Notes: generated from the letters alone by a model not told the origin. Shown: positions 24,239 to 31,377, counted from the first letter of the stretch. The stretch is 46,815 nucleotides of DNA from an uncultured Bacilli bacterium (GCA_947629165.1 CANRCR010000008.1:1-46815), one strand, 5' to 3'. Numbers and translations: made by a program.

Positions 24239-26002
24239 CTACTTTATTTTTCCTTGATACATATCTTGAAATAAACCTGGTGTTTCAATAAGTTCACGAT
24301 ATTTTCCCTGTTGCACAATTTGACCATGATTGAAAACTAAAATACGATCACAATTTTCAAGGGTGGTAAGACGATGTGCAATCGAAAGAACCGTGACATG
24401 ATACTCTTCTTGAAATTGTTCAATTTGTTTTTGAATATATTTCTCTGAAGTGTTATCTAATGCACTTGTCGCCTCATCTAAAATCAAAATTTTAGGCTTT
24501 CGTAAAAATATACGAGCAAGAGCAATACGTTGTCGTTGTCCTCCTGATAAATTACTTCCTCCTTCGGCTAATACCGTGTCGTATCCATTTGCTAATCCCT
24601 TAATAAAATCCGTAAGGAACGCTTTGCTAGTTGCTTCATTTAATTCTTCTTCCGTTACCGTTTGCTTCATTCCATAACAAATATTGTCTCGAATAGTTCC
24701 AGCAATAATAAAAGGATTTTGAGGTACCAAAGCAACGATTTCCGCTAATTCTTTACGTGATAACTGATCTAAATTACGTTGATCCATTACAATTCGTCCG
24801 GATGATTTATTTTCCAACTTAGTTAGTAACTTAATAAATGAAGATTTTCCACATCCCGAAGGACCTGCAATACCAATAAAGGATCCTTCTTCTAAAGATA
24901 GATTCAAATGATCGATAACCTTCACATCACTCTTCGGATAAGAGAATGAAACATCCTCTACCTGAATCAAAGCGTTGGAAGAAACAGTATTATTTTCCTT
25001 ACAAGGAAGAACTTGATAAGAAAAATCTTTTTCTAAATCGATAATAGAAAAATAAGCATGAGCCAAGATTGTCGATTCAGACAATTCATCTAATATACGA
25101 TGCAATTCTCGAAGCGGAGTGGTCAATTGTGTAAAACATAAATAAGAAGTTAAAACTGTACCAACACTGATTACTTTCTCCCCTGCTAAATAGGTTGAAA
25201 CACCAATAACCAACACTGTAAAAAGAGCTTCATTAACGAACTTTAAGCAGTCATAAAAAGCCATCGATTTATGATGTTTCATTTCTTTTTTTCGTAAAAA
25301 TTCAGACTGATTTGTAAAACGATCTACTTCGAGTGCTGCACTATCGGTAACACGAATAACTTCGATACCATTCATTAACTCAACCATCGTTCCATCCATG
25401 GCCGTCTTTTCTTTTAATAATTCCACTCGAATTCCTTTTTGCGTTGAAATTTGTCGTAAAACAATAAGTACTCCAAAAGGAATTACTAATAACATAAGTA
25501 ACGATAAAGAAAGAGGCAACTTAGTAAAGATAATTGCAATTGCTGCAACACCACTAAAAATAGCAGGAGCAAAATCCATAAATAAAAGTTTTAACAAACG
25601 AATTGTGCCTTCCAAACTACGATTAAGTTGGCCATGAATATTTCCTGTCATATGTTCTTTAAAATAAGAAAGAGGAGCATGTAACAAAGCAGAAACTGCT
25701 TTCGAGCGTGCTTCTTTTTCACAAAGTGTACAGGTATCTTCGACCATGACCCGCCGAATCACTTTAATTACTTCATTAAAAACAGTAACCGCTAAAATAA
25801 AAAGTAAAAACGGAATAATCGATAAAAAAGATAAATTTTCTTGAGCTAAAATCGTATCCGTTAAAGTACCAATCGACAAAGGAACTAATTGACTTAACCC
25901 CGCCGATACAATCATGATAATAACAATGATAATAAAATCTATTTTTTGTTTTCGTCCAAGCATTTGATAAAGACGTTTAAAAAGAGGTTCTTTCTTTTTC
26001 AT
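24239..26002 (-). CDS. ABC transporter, fused permease and ATP-binding protein (exporter type)
   Basis: About 587 residues. Six membrane helices lie in the N-terminal half. The nucleotide-binding domain has Walker A GPSGCGKSS, Q-loop region VPQNPFI, signature LSGGQRQ, Walker B ILILDEATSALD and H-loop SIAHRL. This is a type IV (ABCB/MsbA-like) exporter that works as a dimer. A homodimer is likely because only one gene is present, and all ATP-site motifs look intact. The substrate is unknown. The ATG at 26002 follows AAAGGAGG; it starts 14 bases after the lipobox membrane gene, so they form an operon. Confidence 0.93.
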   Translation of the reverse strand: MKKKEPLFKRLYQMLGRKQKIDFIIIVIIMIVSAGLSQLVPLSIGTLTDTILAQENLSFLSIIPFLLFILAVTVFNEVIKVIRRVMVEDTCTLCEKEARSKAVSALLHAPLSYFKEHMTGNIHGQLNRSLEGTIRLLKLLFMDFAPAIFSGVAAIAIIFTKLPLSLSLLMLLVIPFGVLIVLRQISTQKGIRVELLKEKTAMDGTMVELMNGIEVIRVTDSAALEVDRFTNQSEFLRKKEMKHHKSMAFYDCLKFVNEALFTVLVIGVSTYLAGEKVISVGTVLTSYLCFTQLTTPLRELHRILDELSESTILAHAYFSIIDLEKDFSYQVLPCKENNTVSSNALIQVEDVSFSYPKSDVKVIDHLNLSLEEGSFIGIAGPSGCGKSSFIKLLTKLENKSSGRIVMDQRNLDQLSRKELAEIVALVPQNPFIIAGTIRDNICYGMKQTVTEEELNEATSKAFLTDFIKGLANGYDTVLAEGGSNLSGGQRQRIALARIFLRKPKILILDEATSALDNTSEKYIQKQIEQFQEEYHVTVLSIAHRLTTLENCDRILVFNHGQIVQQGKYRELIETPGLFQDMYQGKIK

Positions 26003-26016
26003 CAAGGAAACCTCCT

Positions 26017-26934
26017 TTACGCATTTTCCACTGGTGTTGAGGAAATGGATAATTGTTTTTTATGAACAAAATGATAAACAATTAAAGTAATAATCATTAA
26101 AAGTAAAACGCTTCCAGATAAAACATAACTGTATTGAATTGAAGGAGCTAATAAATCATAAACATAAGGTAAGTCTGATTGTAAAACTATACCTCCAATC
26201 ATTCCTATTACAAAAGTTAAGAAAAATGTAACCGAAGTAGCAACTAAAATCGTAATAGCACTCCACTTTATCCATTTGGCCTCTTTCCATTTCAAAAGAG
26301 CAATTCCAACAATAGATAATAAAATACCAATAACTAGATAAAGAACAAGTTCATTTCCTAAAGCAAAACGTACATTATTTAAAACTTGTTCGGTTTCACT
26401 ATCAAAAGCATCTTCAATCAAACTAGTATCCGGTAAAAAATCCTCATTTTCATTCACTTGTTCACGAACAACTTGTAAAATTTGATTCTTATCTTCCATC
26501 GAAATTTCAAACAATCCCTGTTCATTAATATCATCGATAACCGTTCCAACTAAACTTTCTATATTGTCCGTATTAATTAATTTTTGTTCCTCTCCCGTAA
26601 GTACAAAATCAACTAAATTACTAGTAATATCTCCCACAAGTTCTTTAACTTCTTTGGTATCCATTATTTTAACGACTACCTCATCGACAATAGCGTCATC
26701 AATTCCAAAATTTTGAGTTTCCTCGTAAATTGGTTGAAGCATATCGTTAATAACTTCTTGAAATTGAGGATTCTCATCAACTAAACGTTCTATTTCTAAA
26801 CTAGAAATAGCTTCTTTAATGCCATTACGTCCGACCGCATGTTTAATTGGTAAAAGGCTAAATAAAGATCCCGTACAAGAATAAAGCATAAGTACTAATA
26901 ACGCTAATGCGATTCCCTTTAACACTTTTTTCAT
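26017..26934 (-). CDS. Membrane protein with N-terminal lipobox-like signal and three C-terminal helices
   Basis: 305 residues. An N-terminal hydrophobic stretch ends in YSC (LVLMLYSC), similar to a lipobox, followed by about 170 residues of helical, acidic extracellular sequence with repeated VDE/VVxxIxD-type heptads, then three membrane helices (about 195-216, 224-250, 267-290) and a short tail. It precedes the ABC exporter gene and probably shares its operon, so an accessory role for that exporter is a plausible inference. No family recognised. AGAAGGATG precedes the ATG. Confidence 0.75.
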   Translation of the reverse strand: MKKVLKGIALALLVLMLYSCTGSLFSLLPIKHAVGRNGIKEAISSLEIERLVDENPQFQEVINDMLQPIYEETQNFGIDDAIVDEVVVKIMDTKEVKELVGDITSNLVDFVLTGEEQKLINTDNIESLVGTVIDDINEQGLFEISMEDKNQILQVVREQVNENEDFLPDTSLIEDAFDSETEQVLNNVRFALGNELVLYLVIGILLSIVGIALLKWKEAKWIKWSAITILVATSVTFFLTFVIGMIGGIVLQSDLPYVYDLLAPSIQYSYVLSGSVLLLMIITLIVYHFVHKKQLSISSTPVENA

Positions 26935-27033
26935 ATAAACACATCCTTCTATTTAAGTATATCAATTTGTTTTTATAGAGACAATATAAGAATTTCTTTT
27001 TTTAAGTAATCCGATTTATTTTGACGAAAAAAA

Positions 27034-27042
27034 TGATATAAT
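27034..27042 (+). promoter_or_regulatory. Extended -10 promoter of the HAD-type gene
   Basis: TGATATAAT lies 30 bases before the ATG at 27072. A TTGACG at 27021 is too close (10 bases) to act as its -35, so this would be an extended -10 promoter. Confidence 0.5.
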
Positions 27043-27071
27043 AAATCAAAAAAATGACTTGAGGAATTTTT

Positions 27072-27602
27072 ATGAAAGTAATATTTTTAGACATTGATGG
27101 CGTACTCAATACCGCTCAAACAGAACGGATAGTTATGAAAGAAAGACAATTGACCGGGAAAGATAGAATCCCCATCGATTTAGAACGAGTTCAATTTTTA
27201 AAAGAAATTGTCGAAACCACAGATGCTGTAATCGTTCTCAGTTCTGCTTGGAAAAACTATGGAAAAATGAGCGAAGGAACTTATCTTCCAAAAAATGAAA
27301 AAATGAAAGAATTAATTGACATCTTTCATCAATATGGACTGTCTATTTATGATATAACACCCGTAACCAATCACGGTTATCGACAGGATGAAATTTTAGC
27401 CTGGTTACAAGGTAAAGACGTAGAAAGTTTTGTAATTATCGATGATGATTCGTTCGATTTACCACTTTTCTTACATAAAGAATTGATTAAAACAAGTACA
27501 ACCAAAGACGATGAAATGGTAAAGAATATGGATGACTGTACCGGTTTATCTCAATCTCAAGTAATGGAAGCAATTAAAATATTAAATAAAAAACGACTAT
27601 GA
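27072..27602 (+). CDS. HAD-like phosphatase-fold protein (HAD_SAK-type)
   Basis: 176 residues. Motif I FLDIDGVLNT (residues 5-14) is a HAD DxDG signature; VLSSAWKN looks like motif II (S/T), and FVIIDDDSFD is the C-terminal acidic motif. The spacing and the SSAW sequence match short HAD domains linked to Swiss-army-knife RNA repair proteins (HAD_SAK). Phosphatase activity is likely; the substrate is unknown. TTGAGGAA precedes the ATG. It stands alone and ends in a strong terminator. Confidence 0.85.
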   Translation: MKVIFLDIDGVLNTAQTERIVMKERQLTGKDRIPIDLERVQFLKEIVETTDAVIVLSSAWKNYGKMSEGTYLPKNEKMKELIDIFHQYGLSIYDITPVTNHGYRQDEILAWLQGKDVESFVIIDDDSFDLPLFLHKELIKTSTTKDDEMVKNMDDCTGLSQSQVMEAIKILNKKRL

Positions 27603-27622
27603 GTCGTTTTATTTTTTTTGTT
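27590..27622. terminator. Bidirectional Rho-independent terminator
   Basis: A 9-bp stem AAAACGACT/AGTCGTTTT (27590-27598 with 27602-27610) with a 3-base loop overlaps the HAD gene stop. It is followed by T8 on the plus strand and T7 on the minus strand, serving two convergent genes. Confidence 0.9.
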
Positions 27623-27989
27623 TTACTAAAGAAGAAACACGTTCTAAAACCATTTCACTGGTATAATGATCGTAGTATGGAGCATGTTCCATTACAGGAA
27701 CTTGAAACAAGTCCCAATAAGCCATTTTAAAATGATAAGTGGCCACTCCTTCGGGAGTATTGATACCGGCAATAAAATCTCCTGGAAACATCGGGTCATG
27801 AATTTCATCAAAATGCTTTTTCGATTTCCAGGACAATTCCGGATACGTGTTGCAAAGAGCACAAAAAAGAACCATCCGGTGTCGATATAATTCTTCAAAA
27901 GTATGATGCCCATCACTAAGTTCTTTTAAAGATAATTGATGCTCTTCTTTTTCTTTTTGTATGAATGCATTTAATTCTTGAATGTTCAT
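27609..27989 (-). CDS. Conserved small protein of a phage-associated type, unknown function
   Basis: 126 residues, soluble. The C-terminal half has the pattern FIAGINTPEGVATYHFKMAYWDLF followed by VMEHAPYYDHYTSEMVLERVSSL. I associate this pattern with proteins often encoded by phages (AGI.TP.G...YH...YWDLF...l..AP.yDghT...v..Rl); their role is unknown, and the recall is unsearched. The N-terminus is a charged helix. TTGGAGTTGAG precedes the ATG. Confidence 0.75.
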   Translation of the reverse strand: MNIQELNAFIQKEKEEHQLSLKELSDGHHTFEELYRHRMVLFCALCNTYPELSWKSKKHFDEIHDPMFPGDFIAGINTPEGVATYHFKMAYWDLFQVPVMEHAPYYDHYTSEMVLERVSSLVKQKK

Positions 27990-28009
27990 TATCTCAACTC
28001 CAATAAAAA

Positions 28010-28567
28010 TTATTTCTTATCATTTAAATGATCTTCGAGGCACTTAAAAAATTTCTTCTGCTGAATATCTATTTTATGATAAATATCCGCTTCAAAAACA
28101 ATACCACGACTTCGAAAAGATTGATACCAATCACGAAGATTACCATAGTTATATTCCCAAGTAAATTGACCGCGATAAAAACTTCTTTCCAGATTATAAG
28201 TAGCATAACCGTCTTCATCGATGGCAGTATATAAAATAGCATTCCCCTTCATATCAATTTTTCGAATCACATCACTTTGCCCGGCCACACTTCCCAAATA
28301 CTCGATAACACAAGGTTCTCCTAATAAAGAGACGTTTTCTTGTAAATAAGTTTTTAATTCTTCTTCCGTATCAAAAAAAGTACTTTGAAGGAAGTCATCC
28401 ACACCATATAGACGCATTTTGACTTCTGGAAGTTTAGTTAATGGATTACAATTAACCGGTTCTCCATCCACAAATCGTTTCGATAAACGAGAAGTTTCTT
28501 CAAGGAAACAATTATCTTCAAGAGCTAAAGATAAAATCTCTCCTGCCGTAAAATCATTAGGATCCAT
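28010..28567 (-). CDS. Hypothetical soluble protein
   Basis: 185 residues from ATG at 28567, which has AAGGAGG 8 bases upstream; the frame stays open for 270 bases further but that part is promoter, terminator and repeat DNA. No signal peptide or helix; acidic N-terminus (FTAGEILSLALEDN), then mixed strand-rich sequence with aromatic residues (FTWEYNYGNLRDWYQSFRSRG). No family recognised. An extended -10 (28641-28649) serves it, directly beside the left copy of the tRNA-end repeat. Confidence 0.72.
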   Translation of the reverse strand: MDPNDFTAGEILSLALEDNCFLEETSRLSKRFVDGEPVNCNPLTKLPEVKMRLYGVDDFLQSTFFDTEEELKTYLQENVSLLGEPCVIEYLGSVAGQSDVIRKIDMKGNAILYTAIDEDGYATYNLERSFYRGQFTWEYNYGNLRDWYQSFRSRGIVFEADIYHKIDIQQKKFFKCLEDHLNDKK

Positions 28568-28640
28568 CGTAAAACCCTCCTTGATATTCAAACAAATTGT
28601 TATAGAATATCGACCTTCGTAAAAAATAAGGTTGTTAATT

Positions 28641-28649
28641 ATTATAACA
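28641..28649 (-). promoter_or_regulatory. Extended -10 promoter of the 185-residue gene
   Basis: TGTTATAAT on the minus strand, 74 bases before the ATG, with TTTATA-like sequence 17 bases further up. It stands just inside the left tRNA-end repeat. Confidence 0.5.
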
Positions 28650-28673
28650 TAGTAATTTCTATCTATAAACAAA

Positions 28674-28719
28674 TTAAAACTCGAACTATAAAAGTCCGAG
28701 TTTGGTAATCCATCTGGTG
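28674..28719 (-). repeat. Left copy of a direct repeat: tRNA-Thr 3' end and terminator
   Basis: 34 bases (28674-28707) are identical to 29837-29870, and the copies share a further ATCTGGTG (28712-28719 and 29874-29881) after a short variable gap. On the minus strand the shared DNA reads CACCAGAT, then the AACTCG(G)ACT hairpin terminator. The right copy carries the real tRNA-Thr 3' end; here the sequence beyond CACCA does not fold as a tRNA. Confidence 0.9.
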
Positions 28720-28769
28720 TCCTAAAAGAAGAAGTACAACAACTTTTTAATAAAACATTACTCGAACAC

Positions 28770-28798
28770 TTGTTTTTATATGTAATAAATAGTATACT
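28770..28798 (+). promoter_or_regulatory. Promoter of the small hydrophobic peptide mRNA
   Basis: TTGTTT (28770-28775), a 17-base spacer, then TATACT (28793-28798). The predicted start near 28805 gives a 60-base leader before the ATG at 28865. Confidence 0.7.
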
Positions 28799-28829
28799 TT
28801 TTATAGGGAATATCAGTTGTTGAGTGTCT

Positions 28830-28855
28830 ACCTCCAATCTTTATAGAAAGGAGGT
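28830..28855 (+). promoter_or_regulatory. Ribosome-site-sequestering hairpin of the toxin-like mRNA
   Basis: ACCTCC (28830-28835) is an exact complement of GGAGGT (28850-28855), which is the Shine-Dalgarno sequence of the 30-residue ORF. The loop is 14 bases. Pairing would hide the ribosome site, as seen in type I toxin mRNAs. Confidence 0.75.
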
Positions 28856-28864
28856 TTGATAAAA

Positions 28865-28957
28865 ATGAAAACTAAGACTTTTATTTTAAAAGTTCTCAAG
28901 CTCATTACTATCATTTTATTTCTCCTTATCATTATGATAGTAGTTATAAAAAAATGA
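28865..28957 (+). CDS. Candidate type I toxin: 30-residue hydrophobic peptide
   Basis: 30 codons: a basic start (MKTKTFILKVLK), a hydrophobic core rich in Ile and Leu (ITIILFLLIIMIVVI), and a KK end. One membrane helix with positive ends is the usual form of type I toxins (Fst, TxpA/BsrG, Ibs types). A perfect AAAGGAGG lies 10 bases upstream but can be hidden in a hairpin. The mRNA has its own promoter, a long structured 3' UTR and a terminator; a convergent antisense RNA is predicted over the 3' UTR. No close family is recognised. The alternative is a small structural or regulatory membrane peptide without toxicity. Confidence 0.7.
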   Translation: MKTKTFILKVLKLITIILFLLIIMIVVIKK

Positions 28958-28981
28958 CACTCATTCGCTAGAATAAGTGTC
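28948..28981 (-). terminator. Terminator of the predicted antisense RNA
   Basis: Stem GACACT/AGTGTC (28956-28961 with 28976-28981) continues inside, after one mismatch, as ATTC/GAAT around a GCTA loop. On the minus strand it is followed by CATTTTTTTAT, a clear Rho-independent terminator. On the plus strand the same hairpin stands directly after the toxin-like ORF's stop. Confidence 0.75.
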
Positions 28982-29003
28982 TAACACAATATAAATTGGG
29001 TAG

Positions 29004-29040
29004 ACATTCAACTCGGAAAAACTGAATGTTCCCTTTTTTA
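29004..29040 (+). terminator. Terminator of the toxin-like mRNA
   Basis: ACATTCA/TGAATGT stem (29004-29010 with 29023-29029) followed by CCCTTTTTTA on the plus strand. It lies 47 bases after the ORF stop. Confidence 0.75.
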
Positions 29041-29067
29041 TTTTATGCAAGTTCCCTTGACAAATAC

Positions 29068-29096
29068 ATATTATCACAATATGGATTTTTTTGCAA
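29068..29096 (-). promoter_or_regulatory. Promoter of the predicted antisense RNA
   Basis: On the minus strand TTGCAA (29091-29096), a 17-base spacer, then TAATAT (29068-29073). An overlapping reading TGTGATAAT gives an extended -10 alternative. It lies between the Nudix stop codon and the toxin-like mRNA. Confidence 0.5.
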
Positions 29097-29111
29097 GTTT
29101 CATTCATTTTA

Positions 29112-29717
29112 TTATATAGATTTCTTGTTTAATGTTTTTCGATAAATTGCAATTAAATCCGGATCATTTTGATTCATAGGTAAACTATCTAAATCAAAGA
29201 ATTTCATATTTTTGGATTCCTCATCCCATTTTAATGTTCCTGAATAATTTTTAACACAATATAAAGCTGTATTATTAATAACGACATCTCCATTTGGATA
29301 TTCATTTCTTCTACTATTACCAGAAACAATGGCTATCAACTCTAAATTATCCTCTGTTATATCTAAATTTGTTTCTTCTTTAACTTCACGTATTATCGTA
29401 TCTTCAAATCTTTCCCCCAATTCTTGACACCCACCAGGAAGTCCCCATCTATCATTATCTGCTCTTGATTGAAGTAAAATTTGTCCTTTTTCATTTACGA
29501 TAATAGCTGCTGCCCCATCTTGTAATAAAACAAATTTATGTTTTAATGCTCCCATACATAATCTTGTAAATACTGGATAGCCAATAATATTGCTTAATTC
29601 AATAATTTCATTAGTTTCTAGCTTACTCATTATTTCAACTAAATTATCATATGAAAAATTTCTTTTTTCTTGTTTTGATAATTTTTTTATATTTTCTAAT
29701 ATTTCTTTATTGGACAT
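29112..29717 (-). CDS. Nudix hydrolase
   Basis: About 201 residues from ATG at 29717 (AGGAGG 10 bases upstream; earlier in-frame Met codons have no site). The helical N-terminal part of about 70 residues precedes a Nudix domain with the full box G-x5-E-x7-REVKEETNL (in GCQELGERFEDTIIREVKEE), so the Mg2+-binding glutamates are present. The substrate (a nucleoside diphosphate derivative) is unknown. Codon use looks more AT-rich than the neighbours, with hardly any TCG. It lies inside the tRNA-Thr repeat pair with the toxin-like locus, which suggests joint acquisition. Confidence 0.9.
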   Translation of the reverse strand: MSNKEILENIKKLSKQEKRNFSYDNLVEIMSKLETNEIIELSNIIGYPVFTRLCMGALKHKFVLLQDGAAAIIVNEKGQILLQSRADNDRWGLPGGCQELGERFEDTIIREVKEETNLDITEDNLELIAIVSGNSRRNEYPNGDVVINNTALYCVKNYSGTLKWDEESKNMKFFDLDSLPMNQNDPDLIAIYRKTLNKKSI

Positions 29718-29757
29718 ATTAATAATTCCTCCTATATTATGTAGTTTTTTTAGCATA

Positions 29758-29808
29758 ATTGACTTGTCAATATGCAAGTATGTTTTCTAAATTGACACGC
29801 ATATCAAT
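29758..29808. promoter_or_regulatory. Inverted repeats upstream of the Nudix gene, candidate operator
   Basis: ATTGAC-TT-GTCAAT (29758-29771) is a 6-bp inverted repeat, and a second looser one, ATTGA...TCAAT, lies at about 29791-29808. They cover the region where the Nudix promoter should be (a TTGACA reads leftward here). No regulator gene is adjacent. Confidence 0.4.
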
Positions 29809-29836
29809 TAAAATCTATAACAAAAATTAAAATATT

Positions 29837-29881
29837 TTAAAACTCGAACTATAAAAGTCCGAGTTTGGTATCAATCTGGTG
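29837..29881 (-). repeat. Right copy of the direct repeat at the tRNA-Thr 3' end
   Basis: 34 identical bases (29837-29870) plus ATCTGGTG (29874-29881) shared with 28674-28719. This copy contains the working tRNA-Thr CCA end and its terminator. Confidence 0.9.
29841..29865 (-). terminator. Terminator of tRNA-Thr
   Basis: A 10-bp stem on the minus strand, AACTCGGACT/AGTTCGAGTT, with one G-U pair and a 5-base loop, followed by TTTAAAATATTTT. An identical hairpin stands at 28678-28702 in the left repeat copy. Confidence 0.85.
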
Positions 29882-29950
29882 CCGAAAGACAGAATTGAAC
29901 TGTCCGCTGATCCTTACCAAGGATCTGTTTTACCACTAAACTATATCGGC
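29877..29950 (-). tRNA. tRNA-Thr(GGT)
   Basis: A 74-base cloverleaf with encoded CCA. Acceptor GCCGATA/TTTCGGC has one T-T mismatch. D-stem GTTT/AAAC. Anticodon stem GATCC/GGATC with loop TTGGTAA, anticodon GGT. T-stem GACAG/CTGTC. Its 3' end and terminator are duplicated 1.16 kb downstream. Confidence 0.95.
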
Positions 29951-29975
29951 AAGAAGTAATTAATTGATTACTTCT

Positions 29976-31346
29976 CTATTCTACCACATTTTTCTTTTTC
30001 TTCAAAGACTTTTTCTTATTTTTATGGATTGCTTTTTCTTTAGTTACTTCATTATAGATTGTTTTACTGATAACCATACTTTTTTTCTTATGAAATTCAT
30101 GATCTAAATAATCCAAATAAGTTCCCGGTGTGATTAAACCAACCATCTTCAAAAGATCCGTACCACTTTTACCGACAATGCGATCGGCAAACAAAGTACA
30201 ATTGGTGCCTAAAACGAAATAAGTTTTAAAAGTACCACTACTGAATTTATAAAAATTAGTCTTCTTTTTAGTTTCGAGATAAAGCACACTTGCATAATCG
30301 TCATAGGCATCTACTTTTTTTACAACATGATTGGCTAAATCTTGTTGAGCACGAGAAATCCATGGATAAGCATCCTCTTTAATGTGTTTGATTTCATTAC
30401 GAATAAGATCCTTTTGATTTTCGGTAAGTTTTAATCCAAATCCAATTAATGTCTTTTCACTATGTTTTATGACAAAAGGAATATAAAGTTCCTTATTTGT
30501 TTCAAAAAGCACCCCATCACCAATACACTCAAAGAAACGAATCGATGACTTATCATAATTTCCATAAGATAATACCTTTCCTTCAAAAAAGATATCCATA
30601 TGACCAAACTGATTAAATCCCAAAGGAGAAAGATGAATAAAAATCTCTAAATCGGGACTTTCCATTTCCTTTTCCTGAACAAAAGATTCCTCTTTAATCT
30701 CTTTCATATCATTAAAATATTGATTCAAATCATTTAACATTTTACGAGGTAAAAACGCTTCGAAAAAGACAGGTAAACTAAGACGAAAAGAACGTTTTAT
30801 TTTCCGTTTGAAATGAGGTGGAATTACTTCTTTTAATAGTTCTCGAAATTCACTCAATCCAAAAAGAATTAAATAAACACCAATAATCGATAATAAGGTA
30901 GGCAAATGTCCGAGTGGTGAAAACAAGAAACTGACACCACTGACAAAATAAAAGAAAGCTAAAACGACATCGAACCAGCGATTGGAAAGATGATCACGAA
31001 AACCGATATAAGAACTAACTGATTTAACAATAAAATTGAATAAAAGATAAAAAGCAAAAAGTAAAGGAATAATCGATAAAGGAATATTAGGATAAATCAT
31101 CATCCCGATAGCAAAAACAATATTACTACAAGATCGAATTAAAGACTGTTTTTGAAAATCTTTTCGGTCTTTAAATAATAAGGTCAATAATTGTGAAATA
31201 CCTAACAAAAGAAAGGCATATACCAAAATAGTAATACCTCGTTCATAAAGATTCGCATTACCAATAATAATAAAAATTCCTAAAATAATAACGGCGATAC
31301 CTGAAATGACATAGTTCGTCCAATTTAAAAATTTTACTCCTTTCAT
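29976..31346 (-). CDS. DUF308-like membrane domain fused to a permuted papain-like (NlpC/P60-type) domain
   Basis: 456 residues. Residues 1-175 hold about six membrane helices similar to HdeD/DUF308 proteins. Residues about 225-430 form a soluble domain with GHMDIFFEGKVLSYGNYD early and LGTNCTLFADRIVGKSGTDLL late. An early His and a late Cys in N-C-T fit circularly permuted NlpC/P60 (YiiX-like) folds, where they would be catalytic. The C-terminus is very lysine-rich (KKKSLKKKKNVVE). Peptidase, acylase or amidase activity on the membrane or wall is inference. AGGAGG precedes the ATG. It follows tRNA-Thr on the same strand. Confidence 0.78.
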   Translation of the reverse strand: MKGVKFLNWTNYVISGIAVIILGIFIIIGNANLYERGITILVYAFLLLGISQLLTLLFKDRKDFQKQSLIRSCSNIVFAIGMMIYPNIPLSIIPLLFAFYLLFNFIVKSVSSYIGFRDHLSNRWFDVVLAFFYFVSGVSFLFSPLGHLPTLLSIIGVYLILFGLSEFRELLKEVIPPHFKRKIKRSFRLSLPVFFEAFLPRKMLNDLNQYFNDMKEIKEESFVQEKEMESPDLEIFIHLSPLGFNQFGHMDIFFEGKVLSYGNYDKSSIRFFECIGDGVLFETNKELYIPFVIKHSEKTLIGFGLKLTENQKDLIRNEIKHIKEDAYPWISRAQQDLANHVVKKVDAYDDYASVLYLETKKKTNFYKFSSGTFKTYFVLGTNCTLFADRIVGKSGTDLLKMVGLITPGTYLDYLDHEFHKKKSMVISKTIYNEVTKEKAIHKNKKKSLKKKKNVVE

Positions 31347-31377
31347 AAAACCTCCTAAATATAGTAAAACGGAATAA

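Larger units (their letters stand above)
28948..29061 (-). ncRNA. Predicted antisense RNA (antitoxin candidate)
   Basis: The promoter at 29068-29096 and the terminator at 28948-28981, both on the minus strand, predict an RNA of about 114 bases. It would be complementary to the last codons and the whole 3' UTR of the toxin-like mRNA, including the segment (28999-29012) that can pair with that mRNA's 5' end. This convergent, 3'-overlapping layout is that of TxpA/RatA and BsrG/SR4 in Bacillus. Transcription is inferred only. Confidence 0.6.

Noticed and set aside
28708-28760. A tRNA or tRNA fragment beyond the left repeat copy
   Set aside because: After CACCA on the minus strand there is no T-arm (no GTTCRA), no anticodon stem and no acceptor match, so only the 3' edge and terminator are duplicated.
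28568-28837. Upstream extension of the 185-residue minus-strand gene by 90 codons
   Set aside because: The extension runs through the gene's own promoter, the tRNA-end repeat with its terminator and the toxin promoter, has no ribosome site, and the internal ATG at 28567 follows a strong AAGGAGG.
29057-29085. Rightward promoter TTGACA-17-TATGGA
   Set aside because: The -10 is poor, and the transcript would run into the Nudix gene from its 3' end; the TTGCAA promoter on the other strand fits the local hairpins better.
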